64,000 nt of DNA, taken from contig NZ_JANHLK010000024.1 of assembly GCF_028682635.1 (NCBI RefSeq), forward strand, positions 35,686 to 99,685, read 5' to 3'. Both the position numbers and the translations under genes were made by a program. The stretch is from Pseudomonas putida (lineage in GTDB: Bacteria > Pseudomonadota > Gammaproteobacteria > Pseudomonadales > Pseudomonadaceae). Below, one piece after another: positions 36,206 to 45,084 of this stretch. The notes beneath the pieces are model-generated. The model was not told the DNA's origin. It made no database searches and was given only the letters and a program-made list of their open reading frames with translations. How positions within the stretch are numbered: position 1 is the first letter of the stretch; each line of letters begins with the position of its first letter.

Positions 36206-37095
36206 CAATCGCCTCCACCACCCAACCGGCTGCCCCAGCCGAGCTTGGTCCGGCACACTTCATAGTAGTTGTGATCGAGCGGGTGGATCAGCCGCAACTT
36301 CTGCGCCTTTTTGCTCACGGTGATGGTGTCGCCGGGCGCACAGGTAAAGTGGTTCTGCCCGTCACACGAGACTTGCGGGTAAATCTGCATATCCTTGGAC
36401 ACGACGATTTTCAGCTCACTGTTGCCATCGACCACAATCGGCCGGCCTGACAAGGTATGGGGGTACATCGGCACAATCACAATAGCGTCGAGCTTGGGAT
36501 GCATGATCGGGCCACCGGCCGAGAGCGCATAGGCCGTGGAACCGGTGGGCGTGGCGACGATCAGGCCGTCGGCTTTCTGGCTGCAGACGAACTGGCCGTC
36601 GATGTACAGTTCGAACTCGATCATGCGTGTCGATTTGCCGGGGTGCAGCACCACATCGTTCAGGGCATCGCCCTGGCCAATGGCTTCGGCGTGGCGGCGA
36701 ACTTCGGCCTGCAGCAGAAAGCGGTTTTCCACCAGATAGTGGCCGTCAAGCACTTCGGCGACCTTGGTTTCCAGCTCATCGGGGCGGATGTCGGTGAGAA
36801 ACCCCAGGCTGCCGCGGTTGATGCCAAGCACCGGGATATTGTGCTTGGCCAGGGCACGTGCCGCGCCCAGCAGGCTGCCATCACCGCCCACCACGATGAC
36901 CATGTCGCAGACCTCACCGAGCATCTTGCGCGACGAGGTTTGCAAACCGTGGCCCGGCAGGACTTCGGCAATGGTGTCTTCGAGGATCACGTGCAGGTGA
37001 CGATCGAGCAGAAAACGTTTCAGTCGGCGTACGGTATCCAGCACCTGGGAACTGCCCAGGCGACCGATGATGCCGATATTGCGAAATTGCTCCAT
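36205..37095 (-). CDS. nadK: NAD kinase
   Basis: A 296-residue NAD kinase, which makes NADP+ from NAD+ and ATP. The GGDGS motif (VIVVGGDGSLLGAAR) lies at about 69-75; NRGSLGFLTD, the catalytic-region NDVVLHPG and the C-terminal TPTGSTAYALSAGGP are all present. The ATG at 37095 gives the conserved start MEQFRNIGIIGR. It is the first gene of the leftward operon that ends with pepN and is divergent from the DUF1853 gene. Confidence 0.96.
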   Translation of the reverse strand: MEQFRNIGIIGRLGSSQVLDTVRRLKRFLLDRHLHVILEDTIAEVLPGHGLQTSSRKMLGEVCDMVIVVGGDGSLLGAARALAKHNIPVLGINRGSLGFLTDIRPDELETKVAEVLDGHYLVENRFLLQAEVRRHAEAIGQGDALNDVVLHPGKSTRMIEFELYIDGQFVCSQKADGLIVATPTGSTAYALSAGGPIMHPKLDAIVIVPMYPHTLSGRPIVVDGNSELKIVVSKDMQIYPQVSCDGQNHFTCAPGDTITVSKKAQKLRLIHPLDHNYYEVCRTKLGWGSRLGGGGD

Positions 37096-37206
37096 GGGGC
37101 CCCTAAGCTCTGTGACGGCGAAAAGCACGATTATGGGCGAAAGCACGGGATAGACAAAATCCTTTCAGCTTCAAGGTGTGCCCGCGATTCGGGCTATGCT
37201 CGCAAG

Positions 37207-38157
37207 ATGATCCTATTTCCAGATTTGCTGCAGTTACCCCACCAGTTGCGCCACCCCGAAGTGCGCGACCTGGCGTGGGTCATCCTCGCCCCGCCGATGC
37301 TCAGCGCCACGCCCTGGCCACAACGTCATCCGCTGGCCGGCAGCGACTGGGTGCAGGCCCCGGAACAGCTGGAAAACTGGCTGCGAAAACTCGACCGGGA
37401 CAGTTACGGCTTGCTGCACTGGCTGGCCCAGGCCCGTACCCGCCGCCTGGGCCTTTATTATGAGCGACTCTGGCAGTTCGCCGTGCAGCATGCGCCGGGG
37501 ATCGAGTTGATTGCCGCCAACATGCCGATCCGTCGCGAGGGTCACACCCTGGGCGAGCTGGACATGCTGCTGCGCGATCGCGACGGCGTGCATCACCTGG
37601 AACTGGCGATCAAGTTGTACCTCGGCCCGCAGAACGGCGACGGACAAGACGCCGCGCAGTGGCTCGGTCCGGGTTGCCACGATCGGCTGGACCGCAAACT
37701 GGCGCACCTGAGCCAGCACCAACTGCCAATCTCCGCGCGCCCGGAGAGTCGCGAGGTGCTGGCGGCGCTGGATATCCGCCAGTTCAATGCGCATTTGTGG
37801 CTGGGCGGCTATTTGCTTTATCCCTGGCCGGGGCAGGCATCATCGCCCAGTGGCGCGCATCCCCAGCACTTGCGCGGTCGCTGGCTGCATCAAAAGGACT
37901 GGCCGGCGTTTTTCGCCCAGAGCCCGCCCGGCCGCTGGCAACCCCTGCCCCGTCATGCCTGGCTGGCACCGGCGCACTACCCGGTGGAACAGACCTGGGG
38001 CGCTGAACAGCTCAATGCCTGGCTGAGCGAACTGGAGCCTCTGGCGCCGGCGCAATTGCTGGTGCGTCTTACGGAAAATGCCTTGGGTGATTGGGAGGAA
38101 GCGGAGCGGTTGTTTCTGGTGGCCGATCTTTGGCCGAATGTGCCGGGGCAGGGTTGA
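37207..38157 (+). CDS. DUF1853 protein
   Basis: A 316-residue soluble protein starting MILFPDLLQLPHQLRHPEVR. It matches the DUF1853 family. GELDMLLRD followed by LELAIKLYL has the spacing of a PD-(D/E)XK nuclease core (D, then E-x-K), so a nuclease-like fold is possible; this is inference. The ATG at 37207 lies 111 bases from the divergent nadK start. The frame is open far upstream, but only through antisense of nadK. Confidence 0.85.
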   Translation: MILFPDLLQLPHQLRHPEVRDLAWVILAPPMLSATPWPQRHPLAGSDWVQAPEQLENWLRKLDRDSYGLLHWLAQARTRRLGLYYERLWQFAVQHAPGIELIAANMPIRREGHTLGELDMLLRDRDGVHHLELAIKLYLGPQNGDGQDAAQWLGPGCHDRLDRKLAHLSQHQLPISARPESREVLAALDIRQFNAHLWLGGYLLYPWPGQASSPSGAHPQHLRGRWLHQKDWPAFFAQSPPGRWQPLPRHAWLAPAHYPVEQTWGAEQLNAWLSELEPLAPAQLLVRLTENALGDWEEAERLFLVADLWPNVPGQG

Positions 38158-38176
38158 GTTTTTTGCTGATTCAACT

Positions 38177-38253
38177 GGCCCCATCGCCAGCAGGCTGGCT
38201 CCCACATTTGAAATGCATTCACCTGTGGGAGCCAGCCTGCTGGCGATGGGGCC
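38177..38253. repeat. REPIN, GGAGCCAGCCTGCTGGC type, 30-bp perfect arms
   Basis: Arms 38177-38206 and 38224-38253 are perfect complements. It sits between the convergent ends of the DUF1853 and DUF2855 genes and may act as a bidirectional 3' end. Confidence 0.92.
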
Positions 38254-38260
38254 AACCTGG

Positions 38261-39364
38261 TCACAACCGAATCACATGCCCCTCCACCGGCGCGACCTCT
38301 CCATGAAACAAACGGGAAATAAGCGCCTGCGCCGCTTCATACCCATGACCTTCCACCACCTCCAACAACGGCGACTCACCACCCGTCACCTTCCGGAAAA
38401 ACTGCATTAATCCTTCACCAATATGCTGAGTCACCCCTTCCGGCCCCCATTCGGCATTGCGCTTGCGGATCTGAATCGGCGCAAAAAAGAACACCGGTTG
38501 CGGCCCCTCAATGGCCGTAAGCCGAGCCTCATCGGTACTTTGCGCCGAGCCGGCAAAGCAGCTATAGACCAACCGCCCGGCAAAATGCCGGTGCACCCGG
38601 TCACGCAAATCAAGGTCGCCGGAAAAGTCCACATACAGCGTAGGACGGTCATTGGGCAGGTTCGCCAGCTCAGCGTAAGACACCACTCGCTCGTAGCACC
38701 CAAGGGTCTCGACAAAGGATTTGTTGCCGGCAGAGGTCAGCGCTACCCGCTCCAGCCCGAGATGATCGCCCAGGCAGACTGCGGTGCCATAGGCAGTTTT
38801 GCTCGAAGCACTGGAGAACACCAGCCGGGTTGCACCGAAGAACTGCTTGTCCTGCAAGAAGTCCGCAAGCATGGAAGAGGTCAGGAACAGCGGCTTGAGC
38901 AGAATCTGCAGGTTTTCGGTTTTCGGGCTGTAGTACGCATCCCAACTGCAACGGGTGTATTGGTTGTACGCCGAGGTCAGCCCGAGTCGATGTTCGGCAC
39001 CGTCGTAGAAACCACGTTCGGTGACCCGCTCCGGGCGCATCCACAGATGGCTGGCCAGGGGAAAGTAGCCGTAGAAGCGCTCCCCGACCTTGATGCCAGC
39101 CACGTCAGACGCCACGACATCGGCAAAGCCCCAGGCAGGCACATGGCCCCAGTCCGCCAACCCTGTAGGAAAGAATCCCCAGTAATTCATCGAATGGCCG
39201 TAGGCGGCGTAGGTAATGTTGTTGGTCGTCAGCGCGCAACGGTCAATCTTCAGGATCACCTCGCCGGCTGCCGGGACCAGGCTTCGTTGCACCTGCTCGA
39301 TCCGGCTTTGGTCAAGGGCGTTTTTACGGGTGATCAGCCGTGTTACGGTAATTGGACTTTGCAT
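38261..39364 (-). CDS. DUF2855 protein (medium-chain reductase-like)
   Basis: A 367-residue protein of the DUF2855 family, which has a GroES/medium-chain dehydrogenase-like layout: the N-terminal LKIDRCALTTNNITYA, the GFADVVASDVAGIKVGERFYG block, and a later Rossmann-like stretch (RLVFSSASSKTAYGTA). No zinc ligands are obvious. AGGAGA lies 8 bases before the ATG. It is divergent by 55 bases from a TetR regulator that probably controls it. Substrate unknown. Confidence 0.87.
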   Translation of the reverse strand: MQSPITVTRLITRKNALDQSRIEQVQRSLVPAAGEVILKIDRCALTTNNITYAAYGHSMNYWGFFPTGLADWGHVPAWGFADVVASDVAGIKVGERFYGYFPLASHLWMRPERVTERGFYDGAEHRLGLTSAYNQYTRCSWDAYYSPKTENLQILLKPLFLTSSMLADFLQDKQFFGATRLVFSSASSKTAYGTAVCLGDHLGLERVALTSAGNKSFVETLGCYERVVSYAELANLPNDRPTLYVDFSGDLDLRDRVHRHFAGRLVYSCFAGSAQSTDEARLTAIEGPQPVFFFAPIQIRKRNAEWGPEGVTQHIGEGLMQFFRKVTGGESPLLEVVEGHGYEAAQALISRLFHGEVAPVEGHVIRL

Positions 39365-39419
39365 CTTTCAGTCTCCTGCTGCGCAAACGTGGCGGGTAGC
39401 ACCAGAGTAATGGCAGCCA

Positions 39420-40079
39420 ATGAAGAGCGGGTTCGGAAACTCCAAGGGCGGCGAGCCCGCCGTCAATCCCCGGGCAAAACCGCTGAAACGGCCGAGTCAG
39501 GCCCGGGCGATTTTCACCGTCGAAGCGATTTACCAGGCTTTTGTTCGGATTTGGCAAAGAAATGGCTGGACCGGTCTGACCACCCGGGAAGTGGCACTGG
39601 AAGCAGGCGTTGCGGTTGGCACGCTGTACGACTATTTCCCGAGCAAGGAGGCGCTGCTGTCCGGTTACATACGGCATCAACTGGATGCCCTGTTACAGCA
39701 CATGGATGAATCGGTGGTACAAGCCAATGACCTGGACTGGCCGACCCGGATCAAACGCCTGATCTACATGACCTGCAATCCCGTCGACGACCGCCAGCCC
39801 CTGTTCAACCATGCCGTTTCGCTCATCGAACACCAGATCGCCGAGCCGAAACACCATCGAAGGGTGTTCGAAGAACTGTCACGCAAATGGGGCGAAGCGC
39901 TCGCCGCCTGTAGCGACTTGCCTGTTCAGCCCTCACAGACAACCATCGATGCGTGGGTCATCATGGCCTGGGGCGGACGGCGTTATTGCGTTACTGCACA
40001 ACCTGCGGCGGCGCAAACCGCCGCATGGTTGTCGGAAATGGAAACGCTGATCTGTGGCCGACTGGCCAGCGCTACGTAA
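39420..40079 (+). CDS. TetR-family regulator
   Basis: A 219-residue regulator with an extended basic N-terminus (to about 28), a TetR helix-turn-helix at about 30-75 (TTREVALEAGVAVGTLYDYFPSKEAL) and a variable ligand-binding domain. It shares a 55-base intergenic region with the DUF2855 gene, so repression of that gene is likely. Its stop is 9 bases from the convergent stop of the FMN reductase. Confidence 0.9.
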   Translation: MKSGFGNSKGGEPAVNPRAKPLKRPSQARAIFTVEAIYQAFVRIWQRNGWTGLTTREVALEAGVAVGTLYDYFPSKEALLSGYIRHQLDALLQHMDESVVQANDLDWPTRIKRLIYMTCNPVDDRQPLFNHAVSLIEHQIAEPKHHRRVFEELSRKWGEALAACSDLPVQPSQTTIDAWVIMAWGGRRYCVTAQPAAAQTAAWLSEMETLICGRLASAT

Positions 40080-40088
40080 TCCAAAGCA

Positions 40089-40649
40089 TCAAAGCTTCTT
40101 GTGCTGTTCAACCCACTTGCCGTAGGCATCGATGAATTTCTGCAGGAACGGCCTGACGGATTCAGACAGGTTGCCCGCCTCGTCGAACGCGGAACCGGCG
40201 CCGCCCAGGTAGGCTTCAGGCTGCTGCATCAATGGCACATCGAGAAACACCATGGACTGGCGCAAGTTGTGATTGGCCCCGAATCCACCGACCGCACCCG
40301 GGGAAACACTGATCACCGCACCCGGCTTGCCACTCCAGGCACTCTTGCCATAAGGCCGCGAACCCACGTCGATGGCATTTTTCAACGGGGCCGGCACCGA
40401 ACGGTTGTATTCCGGGGTGACGAACAGCACTGCGTCGGATGAACTGACTTGTTGTCGGAAAGTACTGTAGGCTGCCGGCGGTGAAGCACCATCGATGTCT
40501 TCGTTGTACAGTGGCAAATCACCGATTTCGACGATTTCCAGCTTGAGGTTGGCCGGCGCCAGATCCGCCAGCGCGAGGGCGACCTTGCGGTTGATCGATG
40601 CTTTGCGCAGGCTGCCGACCACTACGGCGACGTTATAGACATTGCTCAT
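40089..40649 (-). CDS. NADPH-dependent FMN reductase (ChrR/SsuE type)
   Basis: A 186-residue flavodoxin-fold reductase. VVVGSLRKASINRKVA is the FMN phosphate-binding loop, and VTPEYNRSVPAPLKNAID and SVSPGAVGGFGANHNLR bind the flavin ring, as in the ChrR/YieF quinone and chromate reductases. It is cytosolic, using NAD(P)H to reduce quinones or other acceptors. It is monocistronic by position, with upstream intergenic sequence of about 180 bases. Confidence 0.93.
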   Translation of the reverse strand: MSNVYNVAVVVGSLRKASINRKVALALADLAPANLKLEIVEIGDLPLYNEDIDGASPPAAYSTFRQQVSSSDAVLFVTPEYNRSVPAPLKNAIDVGSRPYGKSAWSGKPGAVISVSPGAVGGFGANHNLRQSMVFLDVPLMQQPEAYLGGAGSAFDEAGNLSESVRPFLQKFIDAYGKWVEQHKKL

Positions 40650-40832
40650 GGAAGACTCTCGATTGTCCGTGGGAGGAGCCTGTAGTTATAGATGATCAGG
40701 CGACGGTTCGACCAATGAACATGGGTATATCTGCGTCCTGATTATATTTTTTTTACGTAGGAAAACTTACCGTGCTCAGTGGCGGTCTATCCACCGCACA
40801 TTGAGTGATTTATCTCCAGAGGTTCTAAGCAG

Positions 40833-41066
40833 ATGGCAGCAGTACTCGTCGGTCAGTTCCATGCAAGAGACGCGGAAGGCCGCATTTATTCCGTACATGA
40901 GTTCCAGGAATCCACCCCGCCGGCAGACGGCTACGCAGGTTCGACGCCTGTCACCACGTACAAGCTGGCCATTGGCGATCGCGTGAACAAGCTCGATGAA
41001 AACGAATTCATGCTGGTGCAATCGGGCGTGACCATCACCCGAGAACCGGTAAACGTCGTTTCATAA
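40833..41066 (+). CDS. Small conserved-type protein, unknown
   Basis: A 77-residue soluble protein, MAAVLVGQFHARDAEGRIYS then KLAIGDRVNKLDENEFMLV, likely all-beta. AGAGG lies about 10 bases before the ATG. No signal peptide or motif is seen. It is followed by a LysR gene 87 bases on. I have the impression it is common in pseudomonads but cannot name a family. Confidence 0.75.
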   Translation: MAAVLVGQFHARDAEGRIYSVHEFQESTPPADGYAGSTPVTTYKLAIGDRVNKLDENEFMLVQSGVTITREPVNVVS

Positions 41067-41153
41067 CTTGGTGTTATGAGCAGAAGGCAGATGCGCAGAC
41101 TTGGGTTAGGATTCAGACACTGACTCCTCACCTGCTGAACATGGACTTCACGC

Positions 41154-42047
41154 ATGCGCTTACGCCATATCGAAGTGATCCAGGCGCTCCTGCAGACCGG
41201 TCACCTGGGCACCGCCGCCGAATGGCTGCAGTTGCCGGTGGCCGAAGTCGAACGCATCCTGCGCGACGCCGAGGATCAGTTGGGTTTCATGCTGTTCGCC
41301 AGCGTTCGCGGGCGTTTGCAGGCCACGCGTGAGGCGCGGGAGTTGCAGGTCGAAATCACCCGCCTCTACGATGCCCTCGAACCGGTGCAACGCCTGGCCA
41401 ACAGCCTGCGGCAATACCTGGCCCCGCCGCTGCGCATCATCTGCACCCCGCCCCTGGCCCAGCACTTGTTGCCGCAAAGCATCGCCGCCCTGCGCCGTCG
41501 CCTGCCCGACGCGCCCTGCACGCTCCTGAGCCAACCCACCCGCGATATCGTCCGAAGCCTGTTGCTGCGCGAAAGCGACCTCGGCCTGAGCCTGCACGAT
41601 CCCGAGCATGCCGATATCCATTGTCAGCCGATCGCCCAAGGCAAGCTGCAGCTGCTCGCTCCCCACGGCTGGCTGCAACCCAAGCAGAAGTACATCTCGC
41701 TGCAGGACCTGGCCGGTCAGGCAATGGTGGGCCTGGAAGGACATGACCCGCTCAGCCCGGCGCTTGAACACAAACTGCATGCGCTGCGGCCGGCACCGGT
41801 CATACAAACCCGGGTGCAGACTCACCAGATGATGCGCAGCATGGTCGAGGCCGGTGAAGGTTTGGCCATTGTCGACCCCTTTACCGCCCTCGGCGCCAAA
41901 GGGGCCGGGCTCGATGCCTGCCCGCTGGCACCGGCCGTGCCGGTCAGCCTCTACGCCTTGACCCTGAAGAACGGCGAGCCCGGGCCGGCCATTCAGGCGT
42001 TGCTGGCGATCATCACGGAACAAGCCGCGGCGATGTTGGCGAACTGA
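41154..42047 (+). CDS. LysR-family transcriptional regulator
   Basis: A 297-residue regulator. The N-terminal winged helix-turn-helix (RHIEVIQALLQTGHLGTAAEWL) is diverged from the usual LysR sequence but in the right place. A periplasmic-binding-like effector domain follows from about 90 (PPLRIICTPPLAQHLLP). The effector and target are unknown. The 3' end overlaps the convergent GNAT gene by 35 bases. Confidence 0.87.
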   Translation: MRLRHIEVIQALLQTGHLGTAAEWLQLPVAEVERILRDAEDQLGFMLFASVRGRLQATREARELQVEITRLYDALEPVQRLANSLRQYLAPPLRIICTPPLAQHLLPQSIAALRRRLPDAPCTLLSQPTRDIVRSLLLRESDLGLSLHDPEHADIHCQPIAQGKLQLLAPHGWLQPKQKYISLQDLAGQAMVGLEGHDPLSPALEHKLHALRPAPVIQTRVQTHQMMRSMVEAGEGLAIVDPFTALGAKGAGLDACPLAPAVPVSLYALTLKNGEPGPAIQALLAIITEQAAAMLAN

Positions 42048-42627
42048 TCGGGTGTTCCAGCGGGTTGTCGAAGAATCGGTACCAGAACAGCGCCACTTCG
42101 GCGGTATTGGGGTCAATCCCGCGATAACGCAGATGGTCGATGCCGCCAATCACGTAGCCGCAACGCTCGTAAAGCCGGCAGGCGCCCAGGTTGTTGTTCT
42201 GGGTTTCTAGCATGATGCCCGGCAGTTTCTTCTTGCGACTCCAGAACTGCGCGACATCCAGCAACGCCTTGGCCACGCCGTGGCGCCTGGCCGGTGCGTG
42301 CACCGCCAGTTCGTCGATGTGGGCAAAGCCGTTCCAGTTGGTGCTGATCACAAGGTGGCCCACAGGCTCATCGTCCAGGTACGCCATGAAAATCGCACTG
42401 TCGGCGGCATCGCGAAAGCTGCTGAACTCCTCCGGATCGATGCCATAGCACTTGCGATACGGGATGATCGGCGTGACCCGCCACTGCTCCACCGGCTGGC
42501 CTATTTCGGGAGCACCGTAGGCGGCGACTTCAAAACTGAAATCACTGCCCCAGATGTAAGCGGCAAAGCCCTCGTCGGCGACACGCACCGACAGCCCTGG
42601 GTAATTCGGATTCATGACCGGTTGCAT
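42013..42627 (-). CDS. GNAT-family N-acetyltransferase
   Basis: A 204-residue protein with the GNAT fold in its C-terminal half: IDELAVHAPARRHGVAKALLD is motif A (acetyl-CoA pyrophosphate loop R-H-G-V-A), and NNNLGACRLYERCGYVIGG is motif B. The start is uncertain: ATG 42627 has GAGGA about 11 bases upstream, while ATG 42645 overlaps the ldcA stop. It lies directly after ldcA on the same strand, so it could act on a polyamine or amino-acid derivative; that is inference. Confidence 0.85.
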   Translation of the reverse strand: MQPVMNPNYPGLSVRVADEGFAAYIWGSDFSFEVAAYGAPEIGQPVEQWRVTPIIPYRKCYGIDPEEFSSFRDAADSAIFMAYLDDEPVGHLVISTNWNGFAHIDELAVHAPARRHGVAKALLDVAQFWSRKKKLPGIMLETQNNNLGACRLYERCGYVIGGIDHLRYRGIDPNTAEVALFWYRFFDNPLEHPISSPTSPRLVP

Positions 42628-42641
42628 ACTGGGAAAGGTCC

Positions 42642-44897
42642 TCATTCCTTGATGCAATCGACGGTGTAAAGCCGTCCATTGCCCTCGTCTTCGTGTTGCA
42701 ATCCGTGCACGTCTGCGACGAAACCCGGGAAGCTGCTGTCGAACGTGCGAGCAAACGCCAGGTAGTCGATGATCGAGCGGGTCGCTTCGGTAAATCGCTC
42801 GCCGGGCATGATCAACGGAATACCCGGCGGGTACGGTACCAGCATGACGGCAGCGATGCGCCCTTCCAGGGCATCGATCGACACCGCTTCAACTTCGCCA
42901 CGCACCAGATGATCATAGGCGTCCGCCGGCTTCATGGCGATTTGCGGCAGAACCGTGTACATGCGCTTGAGATGTTTGGCCGTGGCATTGCTGCGGTAAC
43001 AGGCGTGCAGCTGATCGCACAGGTCACGCAAGCCCATGCCCAGATAGCGCGCGCCGTGCTGCTGGGCCACACAGGGCAGGCAACTGGCCAGACTGACGTT
43101 GGCGTCGTAGCTGCGCTTGAACTCCAGCAACTCGGTGAGCAGCGTGCTCCACTTGCCCTTGGTGATGCCCATCGAGAACAACACAAGGAACGAATACAGC
43201 CCGGTCTTTTCGACCACCAGCCCGCGCTCCCAGAGAAACTTGCTGACTACCGCCGCCGGGATTCCGCGTTCGCTAAGCGCACCGCCCGCGGTCAGGCCCG
43301 GCATCACCAGGCTGACCTTGATCGGATCGAGCAGGACATAATCGTCGCTCACCTCGCCAAAGCCGTGCCAGTCATCCCCCGGTTGCAACAGCCAGTCCTC
43401 GGTCACCACCCGGTCGATGCCTTCCACCGACGGCGGCTGCCAGATGGAAAACCACCAATCGTCGGCGGCGATGTGCTGGCGCAGATTGGCCAGCGCCCGG
43501 CGAAAACTCAGGGCCTCGTCGAACATTTCCTGCAACAGCGAACGCCCGGCCCCGCCCTCCATCATCGCCGACGCCACATCCAGCGAAGCGATGATGCCGT
43601 ACTGCGGCGACGTGGAGATGTGCATCATGAAAGCTTCGTTGAAACGATCGCGGTCCAGCTGCCGGGCGCCACCGTCCTGCACATGAATCATCGACGCCTG
43701 GCTGAAGGCTGCCAGCAGCTTGTGCGTGGAATGGGTGGTGAACACCAGCGGACTGTCTTCACTGCGGGAAGTACCCATGCCGTAGCGCCCGGCGAAGAAT
43801 TCATGGAACGCCGCGTAGGCATACCAGGCCTCGTCAAAGTGCAACACCTCGACACTGTTGCCCAACTGCTGCTTGATCAGCTCGGCGTTGTAGCAGAGGC
43901 CGTCGTACGTCGAATTGGTCACCACCGCCAGCTTGACCTTTGGCGCCCGGCCCCGGGTCAACGGACTGGCGTCGATCTTGGCCTGGATCGACTCGCGGCT
44001 GAACTCGCTCAAGGGAATCGGCCCGATGATCCCCAGCTCATTGCGCTCAGGGCACAGGTACAGCGGGATGGCACCGGTCATGATGATCGAGTGCAGCACC
44101 GACTTGTGGCAATTGCGGTCCACCAGCACCAGGTCGTCGCGCGCGACCATGGAGTGCCAGACGATCTTGTTCGCGGTCGAGGTGCCATTGATCACGAAGA
44201 AGGTGTGATCGGCGCCGAAGTTACGCGCCGCACGCGCCTCCGCCTCGGCCAGGGGGCCGGTGTGATCCAGCAGCGAGCCCAGTTCGGGCACCGATACCGA
44301 TAAATCCGAACGCAGGGTGTTTTCCCCGAAAAACTGGTGGAACGCCTGCCCTACCGGGCTTTTGTGATACGCCACCCCGCCGCCATGACCGGGGGTGTGC
44401 CAGGAATAGTTGGAATCTGCGGTGTGTTGCACCAACGCCTTGAAGAACGGCGGCAGCAAGCCATCCAGGTACTTGCGAGCGGCCCGCGCCACCTGGCGGG
44501 CGAGGAAAGGCACGGTGTCTTCGAACAGGTAGAGAATGCCGCGTAACTGATTGAGCTCGGCCATGGCGTCGGCCGGCGCGTTTTCCAGGGTTACTTGCTC
44601 ACCCAAGGCGAAAATGGGCAGGTCCGGGGCACGCACCCGCGCCAGCCCGATCAACTCGGCCATATTTTGTAACAAGTGTGAATGGGCGCTGGCGTCTTCC
44701 GCTGCGATCAGCATGCAGGAGAGGCCGTGATGGGTCGAGGCAACCAGCCGGCCTTCGGTGTAATCCATCGCCGAGACGATACTGAAACCTTCCTGCTCCA
44801 GTTCCCGGGCGATCCCCCGCACGCGATCGCCAGCGACGGTGTCGGCCTTGATGTCGCGATGGACGATCAGGACCGGGAATTTCAGATCTTTATACAT
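42642..44897 (-). CDS. ldcA: Lysine decarboxylase (Orn/Lys/Arg decarboxylase family)
   Basis: A 751-residue PLP enzyme with an N-terminal response-regulator-like wing domain (about 1-130), a large aminotransferase-fold domain and the family C-terminal domain. The PLP lysine lies in FTTHSTHKLLAAFSQASM, the ring-binding Asp in LHFDEAWYAYAAF, and the active-site WHTPGHGGG is intact. It converts L-lysine (or arginine) to cadaverine (agmatine) and CO2. Length and neighbours match LdcA of P. aeruginosa, which uses lysine, so I prefer that substrate. A GNAT gene follows immediately. Confidence 0.9.
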   Translation of the reverse strand: MYKDLKFPVLIVHRDIKADTVAGDRVRGIARELEQEGFSIVSAMDYTEGRLVASTHHGLSCMLIAAEDASAHSHLLQNMAELIGLARVRAPDLPIFALGEQVTLENAPADAMAELNQLRGILYLFEDTVPFLARQVARAARKYLDGLLPPFFKALVQHTADSNYSWHTPGHGGGVAYHKSPVGQAFHQFFGENTLRSDLSVSVPELGSLLDHTGPLAEAEARAARNFGADHTFFVINGTSTANKIVWHSMVARDDLVLVDRNCHKSVLHSIIMTGAIPLYLCPERNELGIIGPIPLSEFSRESIQAKIDASPLTRGRAPKVKLAVVTNSTYDGLCYNAELIKQQLGNSVEVLHFDEAWYAYAAFHEFFAGRYGMGTSRSEDSPLVFTTHSTHKLLAAFSQASMIHVQDGGARQLDRDRFNEAFMMHISTSPQYGIIASLDVASAMMEGGAGRSLLQEMFDEALSFRRALANLRQHIAADDWWFSIWQPPSVEGIDRVVTEDWLLQPGDDWHGFGEVSDDYVLLDPIKVSLVMPGLTAGGALSERGIPAAVVSKFLWERGLVVEKTGLYSFLVLFSMGITKGKWSTLLTELLEFKRSYDANVSLASCLPCVAQQHGARYLGMGLRDLCDQLHACYRSNATAKHLKRMYTVLPQIAMKPADAYDHLVRGEVEAVSIDALEGRIAAVMLVPYPPGIPLIMPGERFTEATRSIIDYLAFARTFDSSFPGFVADVHGLQHEDEGNGRLYTVDCIKE

Positions 44898-45017
44898 GGT
44901 GCTCAGTGTCCTGAGGCGGCAGGCCAGAGACTGCCAATCACCTCAGGGTAGAGGGTTGGAGCGGATGTGGCGAGTGCGATGCACTGAAATGGGTCGTCAG
45001 ATCTTGTTTAAGATCAA

Positions 45018-45075
45018 AAGATCGCAGCCTCATTTCACCTGTAGGAGCTGTCGAGTGAAACGAGGCTGCGATCTT
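45018..45075. repeat. Inverted repeat, GATCGCAGCCT family
   Basis: Arms 45018-45038 and 45055-45075 (core AAGATCGCAGCCTC) pair with one mismatch across a 16-base loop that itself contains the REP-like CTGTAGGAGCTG. It lies 10 bases after the dnaQ stop. It is related to the repeat at 9389-9435. Confidence 0.85.
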
Positions 45076-45084
45076 GTCAAGGAC

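Noticed and set aside
39365..39419. TetR operator between DUF2855 and the TetR gene
   Set aside because: The 55-base gap is the right place, but I could not find a convincing palindrome in it.
42693..44303. A 536-codon frame antisense to the lysine decarboxylase gene
   Set aside because: A shadow of ldcA, which has intact PLP-binding motifs.
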